Source: Betaproteobacteria bacterium (GTDB lineage Bacteria > Pseudomonadota > Gammaproteobacteria > Burkholderiales > SG8-41). From it: a DNA stretch of 44,566 nucleotides. The notes under the pieces were generated by a model. The model did not search any database. It was given only the letters and a program-made list of their open reading frames with translations, and was not told the DNA's origin. A program made the translations under genes and the position numbers. The stretch lies in NCBI GenBank assembly GCA_028291945.1, contig JAQGNH010000019.1, positions 1-44,566 on the forward strand. Direction: 5' to 3'. Of this stretch, positions 16,721 through 25,031 are shown one piece after another (positions within the stretch are counted from its first letter, which is position 1; the number at the start of each line of letters is the position of its first letter).

Positions 16721-16732
16721 CCAGCGCACAAT
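16704..16732 (+). promoter_or_regulatory. Candidate promoter of the GntR regulator gene
   Basis: TTGACC (16704-16709) and CACAAT (16727-16732) are separated by 17 bases, and the TTG start of the regulator lies 28 bases further on. The inverted operator copy sits in the spacer, which would give autoregulation. The -10 is a moderate match. Confidence 0.45.
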
Positions 16733-16759
16733 CGATCGACTAAACACGCGAGGCACACA

Positions 16760-17455
16760 TTGGCGGCATCGGTAAACCGCGATTCATCGCGCAGCCGAGC
16801 ACGGCGCATACGCGACTATATTGTGAGCAGTGCGGCTGACGGCAAACTTGCGCCTGGGACGAAGCTTCCAACCGAGCGCGAGCTCGCAAAACGCTTTGCA
16901 GTGCCGCGCAATGCCGTGCGACGGACGCTGGCGCAGCTCGAAGCTGAAGGTTCGATTACTCGCCACGTCGGCCGCGGCACCTTTCTCGCAGGCGGTCCCT
17001 CCGAGGCCGCGCACTTCCCTGCCGACAGCGTCACGCACACGAGTCCCGCCGAGCTCATGGAAGCGCGGTTGCGCATCGAGCCCGCGCTGGCTGAGCTCAT
17101 CGTAACCAACGCGACCGCTGCTGATTTCGAGCGTATGGAAATGTGCATCGAGAAAGCCGAACGTGCGACGACCCTGGACGAGTTCGAGTTGTGGGACGCC
17201 GCCTTACACCAGGCGCTTGCGACGGCGACGCACAACCGCTTCGTGACGCGCGTGCTCGACATGGTGGCGGCGGTCCGGGAGCAATCGGAATGGGGCAAGC
17301 TCAAGGACCGCATCGTGACGCCTGAACGCCGGCTGAAATACCAGTCGGAACATCGCGCGATCGTCCAGGCGCTGAAAGCCCGCGATGCCGAACGCGCGCG
17401 TGATTCGATACTCGCGCATTTGCAGCACGCGCGGCGGAATCTGTTTGATTATTAG
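16760..17455 (+). CDS. GntR-family (FadR subfamily, FCD domain) transcriptional regulator
   Basis: A 231-residue repressor/activator. The N-terminal winged helix is clear (IRDYIVSSAADGKLAPGTKL, PTERELAKRFAVPRNAVRRT, HVGRGTFLAGG). The C-terminal FCD ligand-binding domain has candidate metal-binding residues (Asp and His in WDAALHQALATATHN, His in SEHRAIVQAL and in HLQHARRNL). FadR-type regulators commonly respond to organic acids from the pathway they control. The start is TTG at 16760. It is transcribed away from the catabolic cluster across a 162-base gap containing the operator repeats, so it is very likely the cluster's regulator. Confidence 0.92.
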   Translation: MAASVNRDSSRSRARRIRDYIVSSAADGKLAPGTKLPTERELAKRFAVPRNAVRRTLAQLEAEGSITRHVGRGTFLAGGPSEAAHFPADSVTHTSPAELMEARLRIEPALAELIVTNATAADFERMEMCIEKAERATTLDEFELWDAALHQALATATHNRFVTRVLDMVAAVREQSEWGKLKDRIVTPERRLKYQSEHRAIVQALKARDAERARDSILAHLQHARRNLFDY

Positions 17456-17598
17456 GTGCCAGCGCAAAAAGAAGATAAAAGGGCGCCAAGGGATCAAGCT
17501 CAGCGAGCAGCAATAACAGTTTCACGCCCGTCTGATTTCGGGCCGATCTGAGAAAGGATCACAACCGAGTTCTACTGCGCTCCAAGTAACGAAATACG

Positions 17599-17637
17599 CC
17601 TTGGTGTCCTTTGTTGTTCCTTTGCGACCTTGGCGTT
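17599..17637. repeat. AAGGNCGCAAAGG-type intergenic repeat arm
   Basis: Between the GntR and MarC genes, the minus strand reads AACGCCAAGGTCGCAAAGG followed by AACAACAAAGGACACCAAG. This is a variant of the repeats at 6517-6679 and 8741-8928 and of 34231-34250. A looser opposite arm (GCGCCAAGG) lies near 17486-17494. The rest of the 217-base gap has no recognisable gene. Confidence 0.5.
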
Positions 17638-17672
17638 GACGCTTTTTGGATTTTCCATCGCCTACTGTTCCA

Positions 17673-18272
17673 GTGGACATCTCTCTCTCCTCCGCCGTCG
17701 TGATCCTGCTGCTCGTCATGGATCCAGTCGGCAACGTTCCGCTCTTCGTCTCGCTTTTGCGCAACGTGCCGCCCGAGCGCCGCCTGCGAATCATCGTGCG
17801 CGAATGTCTGATCGCCTACGCCGTGCTGCTCCTGTTCGTGTTCTTCGGTCCTGCGATCCTGCGGCTGCTCGGCTTATCGGACGTGTCCCTCAACATCGCA
17901 GGAGGCGTCATACTCTTCATCATCGCGCTGCGGCTCATTTTCACGCACCCACGGGGCATCTTCGGCGACGCGTTTCACACTGGCGAGCCCTTCATCGTCC
18001 CGCTTGCGATCCCTTCGATCGCCGGCCCGACCGCGATCGCAACCGTGGTGCTCATGGTCGCGCGCGCTCCGGAACGCGTCTGGGAGTGGGCCGGCGCCCT
18101 GACCATTTCCGCGGTCGCTACGCTTCTATTGCTGCTCTTCGCGGACCGCATAGCCAAGCTCGTAGGCGCTCGCGGACTGGCGGCGTTGGAACGGCTGATG
18201 GGCCTGCTCCTGACAGCAATCGCAGTCGAGATGCTCCTCAAAGGGATACAGAGTTTCGTACGGCAGCTCTAA
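17673..18272 (+). CDS. MarC-family integral membrane protein
   Basis: A 199-residue inner-membrane protein with about six transmembrane segments. The family signature near the N-terminus is VMDPVGNVPLFVSLLRNVPPERR. Later conserved blocks are IAGGVILFIIALRLIF, FIVPLAIPSIAGPTAIATVVL and RLMGLLLTAIAVEMLLKGIQ. MarC proteins were once linked to multiple antibiotic resistance, but their function is unresolved. I choose GTG 17673 so that the first helix begins immediately, as in the family; a TTG at 17646 would add nine residues. It is a single gene convergent with the spermidine-synthase-like gene. Confidence 0.88.
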   Translation: MDISLSSAVVILLLVMDPVGNVPLFVSLLRNVPPERRLRIIVRECLIAYAVLLLFVFFGPAILRLLGLSDVSLNIAGGVILFIIALRLIFTHPRGIFGDAFHTGEPFIVPLAIPSIAGPTAIATVVLMVARAPERVWEWAGALTISAVATLLLLLFADRIAKLVGARGLAALERLMGLLLTAIAVEMLLKGIQSFVRQL

Positions 18273-18310
18273 GCTAACTCGGGCGGGCTGCGGCGTCCCG
18301 CGTAAGGCAT

Positions 18311-18319
18311 TGATATAAT
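18311..18319 (+). promoter_or_regulatory. Extended -10 promoter element without an obvious gene
   Basis: TGATATAAT at 18311-18319 is a perfect extended -10 (TGnTATAAT). The -35 position is poor, which an extended -10 can tolerate. The predicted transcript would start near 18326 and run into the convergent gene's 3' end. No convincing ORF follows, so it may drive a small RNA or be fortuitous. Confidence 0.35.
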
Positions 18320-18353
18320 TGTAAAAACCAACGCTGACCGGCACCTCAAAACC

Positions 18354-18374
18354 ATCCACAAAATTTGTGGATAA
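18354..18374. promoter_or_regulatory. Palindrome containing a perfect DnaA-box match
   Basis: 18354-18372 is a perfect 19-base palindrome (ATCCACAAA, A, TTTGTGGAT). On the minus strand 18366-18374 is TTATCCACA, the consensus DnaA box; the plus-strand half CCATCCACA is a 7/9 match. It could bind DnaA, or form an RNA hairpin if transcribed from the element at 18311. No replication genes are near. Confidence 0.4.
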
Positions 18375-18520
18375 CTCTGGGGGTAAACGGTGAACCATCG
18401 ATGGCTCGACACATTACACCGGGCTACGCCCAGACAAAACCGGAACTGCGCAAGATTTGATCAGGAGGCATTTTTTCCTTAGCGCGGATCGCTGGATAGC
18501 GTGAAGCAGGCGTCGGTGCG

Positions 18521-20554
18521 TCAGGGTTTGAGAACATGCAACAGGTTATAGAAGTCGTCAGTCCACACACGGAAGCCCGGCCTCGGGAACAGCACTTGCG
18601 CAACGGAGCGCACCGGCTGAGCGGCGAGCAACGCCGCGCTTCGCGTGACGATGATCTGCTCGGTATGAGAAGTCCAGTACTCGACGCCATTGCTTTCCGA
18701 ATTGTCCTGCGAATCGGACACGAGAACTGCCGTATACCCGAACTGCGCGGCAAGCCGCTCGACCACCGGGGAAATATCGACAAAACGATTCGTCGCCTGA
18801 AAAACGATTGCGCCGTCGGGTTTCAGGTGCCGTATATAGGTCGCCATCGCTTCACGGGTAATGAGGTGCATCGGGATCGAATCACCCGCAAACGCATCGA
18901 TCGCAAGCAAGTCGTAGCCTTGCGGCTGCTCGCGCTCGAGCGAGAGGCGTCCGTCACCCAGCACGATGTCGACCTGAGCGGGTGTGTCGCGCAGAAAGCT
19001 GAACTCCCTCATCGCTACAGCGGCGACCTGCGGATCGATCTCGTAGAAGCGGAACACATCTCCGCGCCGGCCGTAGGCGGCGAGCGCGCCTGCGCCCAGA
19101 CCGATGATGCCGACTCTTCGCGCACCTGCGGGGAGGCTCTCGAACACACGGCCATACGCGCTCGTTCGGCTGAAGTATGTCGTCGGCAGCCGGCGATACG
19201 CCGCATCGAGGAACTGCCCGCCGTGGTTGATTGCACCGTGATACATCGCCCGAAAGCGAGGTGGCTCCGGGAAATCACGGGTACGCACAACCCCATAGAA
19301 GTTGCGTACCATGACACGCATATCAGTGCGGTACTCGCGCACCTGGTAAACAGCGATTGCAATGGTCGCCACGCACACTGCCACGGCGCCGGAAGTCAGC
19401 CACCAGGTCGCTCCGCGGGCCTGCCACGCAAAAAGCAATGCGCACAGGACGAGCGCGATTGCGAGCTCGTAGTAGCCATGCAGCACCATCGGCGCACCGA
19501 GACCTATCGCGAGTGCGCCCAGTGAGCCGCCGACGGCGATCATCAAATAGAACGTTGTGAGATGGCTGGGGCCCGGCCGCGTGCGATACAGCTCGCCATG
19601 ACAGACCATGCACAGTATGAACAGGCCGGTTGCATACAGCGGCGCGGCCACCCACAAGTTGAGCGATTCGCTGAACCACGCCATGGCCGGCAGCATCAGT
19701 GCGGCAGCCGCCAGGAACAAAGGTCTCACGTACCAACGTGGATGATCGAAGCAAAGAATGAACGTGATGAGATACAACGATAGCGGCACGACCCATAAGA
19801 ACGGGATCGATGGAATGTTCTGTGTTAGATGATTGGTTACGCCCAGCAGCAGACACGAGCTCATCGCGGCCAACACGACCCACAGGAGGCGATCGCGAAC
19901 AGAGGGCGCAGGCAGACCGTCACCCGCCGCAGAAGCTTGCTCGCGCTCGGCAGCGTGTAACGGGGCGTGGCGCAGCGTGGAGATTGCCGTGGCGGCGCAA
20001 AGGATTACGAAAATGGCGTAGGCCGCCGACCACGAAATGGATTGTCTGACGAGCGTAAGCACGGGTTCGACGGCGACCGGATACGAGAGCAGCGCGAGCA
20101 GCGACGCAAGATTGGAAAGGGCAAACAGGCGGTAGGGGGCGGCATGATGAAATCGCCTCCAGAACCACGCCTGGACGAGCGGGCTCGTGGCCGACAGCAG
20201 AAAATACTGAAGTCCGATGGTCGCACCCAGCAGCGTCAGTATCGAAAGCGCCGGACCCGTTGCATCAGCGGTGCCGCCTGGTTTCCACCGCGTTTCGGGA
20301 ATGATCGGCAGGAGCGCGAGACTCGCGAGCAGCAGCGCGACATGCAATGCCGCCTGCGTTCGGGGTTTCAATGACCGGGTGCTCCAGTCTGCGTAGGCGT
20401 AGCCAAACAGCAGCACAGTCTGGAAGAACACCAGGCACGTCGCCCAAACGGACGCAGAGCCCCCGAACCAGGGGAGGATCTGCTTGGCGATGATCGGTTG
20501 AACCAGGAAGAGCAGGAACGCGCTTAGGAATATCGTTGCAGCGTATAGGTGCAT
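18521..20554 (-). CDS. Membrane-anchored spermidine-synthase-like protein (fused)
   Basis: A 677-residue fusion. Residues 1 to about 440 form roughly ten or more transmembrane segments (for example IFLSAFLLFLVQPIIAKQIL, with the conserved PWFGGSASVWATCLVFFQ). The C-terminal third is a spermidine-synthase/methyltransferase fold, with the nucleotide-binding loop VGIIGLGAGALAAYG, the acidic strand end FYEIDPQVAAVA and IVLGDGRLSLE plus LLAIDAFAGDSIPMH. Such fused proteins are widespread and mostly uncharacterised; the true substrate is unknown and need not be a polyamine. No Shine-Dalgarno is visible at the ATG. It stands alone, 50 bases after the dehydratase gene. Confidence 0.88.
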   Translation of the reverse strand: MHLYAATIFLSAFLLFLVQPIIAKQILPWFGGSASVWATCLVFFQTVLLFGYAYADWSTRSLKPRTQAALHVALLLASLALLPIIPETRWKPGGTADATGPALSILTLLGATIGLQYFLLSATSPLVQAWFWRRFHHAAPYRLFALSNLASLLALLSYPVAVEPVLTLVRQSISWSAAYAIFVILCAATAISTLRHAPLHAAEREQASAAGDGLPAPSVRDRLLWVVLAAMSSCLLLGVTNHLTQNIPSIPFLWVVPLSLYLITFILCFDHPRWYVRPLFLAAAALMLPAMAWFSESLNLWVAAPLYATGLFILCMVCHGELYRTRPGPSHLTTFYLMIAVGGSLGALAIGLGAPMVLHGYYELAIALVLCALLFAWQARGATWWLTSGAVAVCVATIAIAVYQVREYRTDMRVMVRNFYGVVRTRDFPEPPRFRAMYHGAINHGGQFLDAAYRRLPTTYFSRTSAYGRVFESLPAGARRVGIIGLGAGALAAYGRRGDVFRFYEIDPQVAAVAMREFSFLRDTPAQVDIVLGDGRLSLEREQPQGYDLLAIDAFAGDSIPMHLITREAMATYIRHLKPDGAIVFQATNRFVDISPVVERLAAQFGYTAVLVSDSQDNSESNGVEYWTSHTEQIIVTRSAALLAAQPVRSVAQVLFPRPGFRVWTDDFYNLLHVLKP

Positions 20555-20604
20555 CGCGTTCAGTCAAAGAACAGGCGTGAATCTGGACCTATGCGGAGCG
20601 CGAT

Positions 20605-21588
20605 CTAGAGCAGCCGCGCGAGGTGCTTCAGATCGGCGTTGCCTCCGGAAAGAATGACGCCGACCCTTCCTCCGCGCACGTCGAGCTTGTTTTCGAGGAG
20701 CGCCGCGGCGCCGAGCGCGCCCGTCGGCTCCACTATGATTTTCAGGCGCTCCCACAAATACCACATCGTGCGTAGAAGCTCGCTGTCATCGACCGTTAAC
20801 ACATCGGCCACATAATGCATGATCAGCGGGAAAGTAATGGCGCCAGGTGCCGAGGTTCGCGCACCGTCGGCGATTGTATCGGGATTATGAACGGACTGGA
20901 TAACGCCGGAATGGAACGAGCGCCTCACGTCATCCCCGGCCGCAGGCTCGACCCCAATCGTGCGTATTCCGGGCGAGAGCACTGCTGCGGCGATCGCACA
21001 GCCCGTAAGCAAGCCCCCGCCTCCGCAAGGCACGAGCAAAACGTCGAGTGGACCGGTTTCTTCGAACAGTTCGTATGCGGCGGTGCCCTGGCCTGCGACG
21101 ATATGCTGATGATCGAACGGGGGGATGAGCGTCACCCCGCGCTCGTGCGCGAGCTTTGCTGCGATTGCCGCGCGATCGTCGCGCGCGCGGTCATAGGGGA
21201 CGACTTCGGCGCCATACCCCCGCGTTGCGTCGACTTTGACTTGCGGCGCATCGGAGGGCATGACGATCGTCGCGCTGATGCCGAGCATGCTGCCTGCAAG
21301 GGCGACCGCCTGAGCGTGATTGCCGGAAGAATACGCGACGACTCCTCTCAGTTTCTCGTCGGCGCCGAGGTTGGCCATTGCGTTATACGCGCCCCGGAAT
21401 TTGAAAGCGCCGCCCCGCTGCAGGTTTTCGCATTTGAAAAAGACGCGTGCACCGGTCCGACCGTCCACGGTCCGCGACGTGAGAACCGGTGTTCGGTGCG
21501 CCTTGCCTTCGAGCAGACGCGCGGCTGCCTGCACATCGGCGTACGACACCGCAAGAGAAGGCGTACGACCGTCGTCGTCGGATTTCAT
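20605..21588 (-). CDS. PLP-dependent threonine/serine dehydratase
   Basis: A 327-residue fold-type II PLP enzyme that would deaminate L-threonine or L-serine to the 2-oxoacid, or racemise serine. The Schiff-base Lys is in FKFRGAYNAM, the cofactor phosphate loop is VPCGGGGLLTG, and the substrate loop is AYSSGNHAQAVAL. The protein ends at ILSGGNADL, so it has no C-terminal ACT regulatory domain and resembles the catabolic rather than biosynthetic dehydratases. AAAGG lies about five bases before the ATG. An alternative is a hydroxyaspartate dehydratase. It lies upstream of the spermidine-synthase-like gene and may share its transcript. Confidence 0.9.
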   Translation of the reverse strand: MKSDDDGRTPSLAVSYADVQAAARLLEGKAHRTPVLTSRTVDGRTGARVFFKCENLQRGGAFKFRGAYNAMANLGADEKLRGVVAYSSGNHAQAVALAGSMLGISATIVMPSDAPQVKVDATRGYGAEVVPYDRARDDRAAIAAKLAHERGVTLIPPFDHQHIVAGQGTAAYELFEETGPLDVLLVPCGGGGLLTGCAIAAAVLSPGIRTIGVEPAAGDDVRRSFHSGVIQSVHNPDTIADGARTSAPGAITFPLIMHYVADVLTVDDSELLRTMWYLWERLKIIVEPTGALGAAALLENKLDVRGGRVGVILSGGNADLKHLARLL

Positions 21589-21726
21589 TTCAGCCTTTCC
21601 GCTACAGCGGACAATTTGATGGGTGCCAAAGTGCCTCCTTGATTTGCAATAGCTCTACGAGCGCGACACGTCCAAGCCACAATCGATTCCACAGGGGTTC
21701 AACAAGGGTACAGGGGAGCGCAGAGG

Positions 21727-21942
21727 ATGGCCAAGCGTCGCAAGGATGATGAAGAACCGGCAGCCGGGCTCGAAAGCCGTTACGACGACGAGCTGCTTTG
21801 CGCAAACTGGAACCCCGTCATCGATCTGCTCGGCGCATCCTGCGAGAAAACTCGGAATGAAACCACCCGCGATCCTGCGCGCGATGTCGCTCGAGAAGAC
21901 CCCGACGCCTTTCTGAACCGCATCTACAAACTCGGCAGTTGA
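21727..21942 (+). CDS. Small acidic hypothetical protein
   Basis: A 71-residue ORF standing alone between two minus-strand genes. It starts MAKRRKDDEEPAAGLESRYD, contains a DELLCANWNPVIDLL segment and ends NRIYKLGS. It is highly charged, with no signal peptide or membrane segment. A GGGGAG site lies about ten bases before the ATG, and the gap it fills (21589-22014) would otherwise be empty. I do not recognise a family. It could be a genuine conserved small protein or a chance ORF. Confidence 0.5.
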   Translation: MAKRRKDDEEPAAGLESRYDDELLCANWNPVIDLLGASCEKTRNETTRDPARDVAREDPDAFLNRIYKLGS

Positions 21943-22014
21943 GCTCTACCCCGCTCCTCCCCTAAAGCGACGCGCTTACAAGCGTGCTTATGCGCCTATC
22001 GCTGCCCATCGGCA

Positions 22015-24141
22015 TTACGCGACGAGGGCGGAGATCAGGCGCTCACGCGTAAACGGCATGTCCCGCAGTCTCACTTTCATCGCGTTGTAGCACGCGTTAC
22101 CGATCGCCGCAGCGGTTGGTCCTTGCGTCCCCTCGCCCGCTCCGAGCGGCGGCAACTCCGGCCTGTCGATCAATACTACGTCGATATCGGGCACCTCGTT
22201 GAACGTGAGGATCGGATAGTCGTGCCAATTGAGGGTAGTCACCCCCTCACTGTCGTAGCCCACGCGTTCTTTGAGCGTCCAGCTGATCGTCTGCACGATG
22301 CCGCCTTCGATCTGATTGATAACACCATCCGGATTGATGACCTGCCCGACATCCACGGCCGACCAGGCGCGCTCGACGCGCACCGATTCCGCGATCGACA
22401 CTTCCACGATCACCGCGATGTAACACCCCAGATTCTTGTAGCGGGCAAAACCGAGCCCGCGGCCATGCTCGGCATCGCCCTGCTCTTTCGGGCGCCAGGC
22501 CGCCATCTGCGCGACTTTTTCGATCACGGCACGGGCGCGGGTATCCTTGAGGTGGCGCAATCGAAATTCCACGGGATCGGCATCGACGATCAGCGCGAGC
22601 TCATCCATGAACGATTCGATCGCAAATACGTTGGCATGTGCGCCCAGCGAGCGCAATGCCGACGAACGCAGTGGCGCTTCGCGGACGAGATGGTTGGTCA
22701 CGCGTTGACGAGGAAATTCGTAAAGCGGGATGGCGTTGCGATGGCTTCCCCCTGCGGGTAAAGGCGGATTTCCAGGGCGTGCGGCTTTTAAAGGTTGCGC
22801 GAGATGCCACGCCGCAAGCAGGTTCACCCCGCCCTTGCCGCCCGGGCGCGTGCTGTGACCGTGACTCCATAGGTCATGCGTCCAACTTGCAATCCGGCCC
22901 TGGGCATCGAGCGCAGCCTGCATGCGCACAACCATCGGGGAGCCGTAAGGCTCCCATGCAAATTCATCTTCACGCATCCACTGGACCCGAATGGGGCGAC
23001 CGGGTACAGCGCGTGCCAAAAGCATCGCGTCGCACGCAACGTCGTCAGCCCCGTTATGGCCATAGCATCCTGCGCCTTCCATATGCAGAACCGCGATGTC
23101 AGCCTCGGGTACGTCAAGCGCGACCGCAAGGTCCGCGCGCAGTGGAAATATCCCCTGGCTGTGGGTCCACAGCGTGTAACGGCCGTCGCGGCATTCGGCT
23201 ACGGCGCACGAAGGTCCCAGTGAAGCGTGGGCGATGTGCGGCCGCGAGTATTCCGCGCTCAACGTTCGCAGGCCATTTGCGGGGGCCCCCTCGCCTTTTG
23301 CGCTGATCACTTCGTCTTCGGTTTGCGACTCCAGCAGGTAACGTGGATCTGCACTAGCGGGGAGAGCGCCCGCCCGTTGCCATTGAGCCAACCGACTGAG
23401 GCGTCGCGACGCGCGAATCGCCTGTTCCTCACGATCTGCAACGACGCAGAGAAATGAACCGTCGCGTACGACTTTCACGACGCCCGGCATCTTTTGCACC
23501 TCCGCCCAATCGACATCCGCCAGCCGCATCGCGGGCGCCGCCGGCCGGACGACGCGCGCGTGCAGCATTCCGGGCAAGTCAAGATCGTGGACATAGACCG
23601 GATCGCCCTTTACCTTGAATGGAATGTCGACGCGCTCGATCGCGCGCCCAATGAGCGAATACTCCGCAGCCGTTTTCGGCAGGGCTTCCCCGGTGGCGTT
23701 GCGACGCAGCAGCGCGTCATCTGCGAGCTCCCAATACGTGACGCTGCCACCCGTGCGCGCACTCACCACACCGTCGGTGACGCTCAGCTGCTCAACCGAG
23801 ACACCGAGTTTTTCAGCCGCTCGCGAGATCAGCAGCTCCCGCACTTCCGCCGCCGCGAAGCGCAGCGCGATGCCGCTTTCCTGTATGGAGCGGCTTCCCG
23901 AGGTGATGCCCTCATTGGGACTGAGCGTCGTTGCAGCAGCAACGAGCCGGATCCGCTCTATCGCGACATCGAGCTCCTCTGCCACGATCTGTACAAGCGC
24001 GGTGAGTATCCCCTGTCCGATTTCGACTTTGCCGGGCCGTACGGTGACTGTGCCGTCTGCGTTGATCGACAGCCAGAGATCGAGCGCTCGATTCGTTTCG
24101 AGGCTTCCCGGCAGCTTGCGTGCAGCAGCCGCAGCGCTCAT
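22015..24141 (-). CDS. Molybdenum hydroxylase large subunit (xanthine dehydrogenase / isoquinoline 1-oxidoreductase beta type)
   Basis: A 708-residue molybdopterin-cytosine-dinucleotide-binding catalytic subunit, which hydroxylates aromatic N-heterocycles or aldehydes using water. The start region (LDLWLSINADGTVTVRPGKVEIGQG) and middle (GAGCYGHNGADDVACDAMLLA, REDEFAWEPYGSPMV) match the family. The catalytic Glu is in LGAGEGTQGPTAAAIGNACYNA. No twin-arginine or signal peptide is visible, so it appears cytosolic. Its start overlaps the stop of the iron-sulfur subunit gene by four bases (ATGA). No FAD subunit or cytochrome c subunit is next to it, so the electron acceptor is unclear. Substrate not predictable. 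Confidence 0.9.
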   Translation of the reverse strand: MSAAAAARKLPGSLETNRALDLWLSINADGTVTVRPGKVEIGQGILTALVQIVAEELDVAIERIRLVAAATTLSPNEGITSGSRSIQESGIALRFAAAEVRELLISRAAEKLGVSVEQLSVTDGVVSARTGGSVTYWELADDALLRRNATGEALPKTAAEYSLIGRAIERVDIPFKVKGDPVYVHDLDLPGMLHARVVRPAAPAMRLADVDWAEVQKMPGVVKVVRDGSFLCVVADREEQAIRASRRLSRLAQWQRAGALPASADPRYLLESQTEDEVISAKGEGAPANGLRTLSAEYSRPHIAHASLGPSCAVAECRDGRYTLWTHSQGIFPLRADLAVALDVPEADIAVLHMEGAGCYGHNGADDVACDAMLLARAVPGRPIRVQWMREDEFAWEPYGSPMVVRMQAALDAQGRIASWTHDLWSHGHSTRPGGKGGVNLLAAWHLAQPLKAARPGNPPLPAGGSHRNAIPLYEFPRQRVTNHLVREAPLRSSALRSLGAHANVFAIESFMDELALIVDADPVEFRLRHLKDTRARAVIEKVAQMAAWRPKEQGDAEHGRGLGFARYKNLGCYIAVIVEVSIAESVRVERAWSAVDVGQVINPDGVINQIEGGIVQTISWTLKERVGYDSEGVTTLNWHDYPILTFNEVPDIDVVLIDRPELPPLGAGEGTQGPTAAAIGNACYNAMKVRLRDMPFTRERLISALVA

Positions 24142-24599
24142 TCAGCACCGCTTGCGACAGAACGTATCGCTTTCAGCATGCGTGTGTGAGTGCCGCAACG
24201 GCACAGATTGCCTGAGAGCGCCGTACGGATCTCGCCGTCAGTCGCCTTTGGATTCGCGTCGAGCAGCGCTTTGGCGCTCATGATGATTCCACTGACGCAG
24301 TAGCCGCATTGCGCTGCCTGCTCCCGAATGAACGCGCGCTGCAGAGGATGCAGACGATCGGACGTACCGATGCCTTCGATGGTCGTGATCGATCGGCCGA
24401 CCACAGCGCTCACGGGAACGTCGCAGGATTGCACGGCTTTGCCATCCACGATCACGGTGCATGCACCGCACTGCCCGAGCCCACATCCGTAGCGCGCGCC
24501 TTTGAGCTTGAGATCATTACGCAACACATACAGCAGCGGCGTCTCGGGCTCCGCCGCGACATCATGCGACTCGCCGTTGACGTGCAGCACGAGCGACAT
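24138..24599 (-). CDS. Molybdenum hydroxylase small subunit, 2Fe-2S x2
   Basis: A 153-residue electron-transfer subunit. The plant-ferredoxin-type cluster ligands are in RYGCGLGQCGACTVIVDG with the fourth Cys in VQSCDVPV. The second all-helical cluster domain has QCGYCVSGIIMSA and GNLCRCGTHTRMLKAI. It passes electrons from the molybdenum site of the adjacent large subunit. AGGAGG sits seven bases before the ATG. The usual isoquinoline/nicotinate-type enzymes have just these two subunits, with a cytochrome c domain or partner as acceptor; none is visible here. Confidence 0.94.
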   Translation of the reverse strand: MSLVLHVNGESHDVAAEPETPLLYVLRNDLKLKGARYGCGLGQCGACTVIVDGKAVQSCDVPVSAVVGRSITTIEGIGTSDRLHPLQRAFIREQAAQCGYCVSGIIMSAKALLDANPKATDGEIRTALSGNLCRCGTHTRMLKAIRSVASGAE

Positions 24600-24771
24600 G
24601 TATTTGCCTCCTGAAAAATGCCGCTTTCGCGACCAGAATATCGTTTACACGTAAAAACAGGACCTTAAAACAGGCGTACCCGAGAGGCGTACACGTGCCT
24701 GGAAGCATCTCGTTTTTTATTTTCTTTAGGCTTATACTGAGGGCGTCAAAGTCGGTATGAGGAAAGTGCCC

Positions 24772-24981
24772 ATGATACATACCACCGACGGTGAAGTGCT
24801 CCGGCAGCGCATTGACCAACTGCACCTTGAGCACCGCGACCTCGATGACGTTATTTCCCGCCTTTCTCAAAGCCCCATCCAAGACCAGCTGCAGTTGCAA
24901 CGCCTCAAGAAACGCAAGCTTTACCTGAAGGACCAGATCGCCATTCTCGAACGTCAACTCACGCCCGACATTCGGGCCTGA
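24772..24981 (+). CDS. DUF465 (YdcH-like) small coiled-coil protein
   Basis: A 69-residue protein of the DUF465/YdcH family. It is almost entirely helical and heptad-like (LRQRIDQLHLEHRDLDDVI, then LQLQRLKKRKLYLKDQIAIL). The conserved family features are the early LxxEHxxLD and the later KKxKLxLKDxI. I choose ATG 24772 because GAGGAAAG precedes it by about six bases; an ATG at 24757 would add MRKVP. A possible -10 (TATACT) is at 24733-24738. The molecular function of the family is unknown. It is divergent from the molybdenum hydroxylase genes. Confidence 0.88.
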   Translation: MIHTTDGEVLRQRIDQLHLEHRDLDDVISRLSQSPIQDQLQLQRLKKRKLYLKDQIAILERQLTPDIRA

Positions 24982-25031
24982 AGTCGTAAGACCTGCGCGC
25001 ACGTCGCGCGACCGTCAAGCGTAAAGCGCGG

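Noticed and set aside
18366-18374. Chromosomal replication origin
   Set aside because: Only one perfect DnaA box and one weak one are present, with no AT-rich unwinding region and no dnaA, dnaN, gidA or parAB genes nearby.
18391-18483. A 30-codon ORF (GTG start) in the MarC to spermidine-synthase-like gap
   Set aside because: No recognisable family and no Shine-Dalgarno; coding support is too weak to report as a gene.
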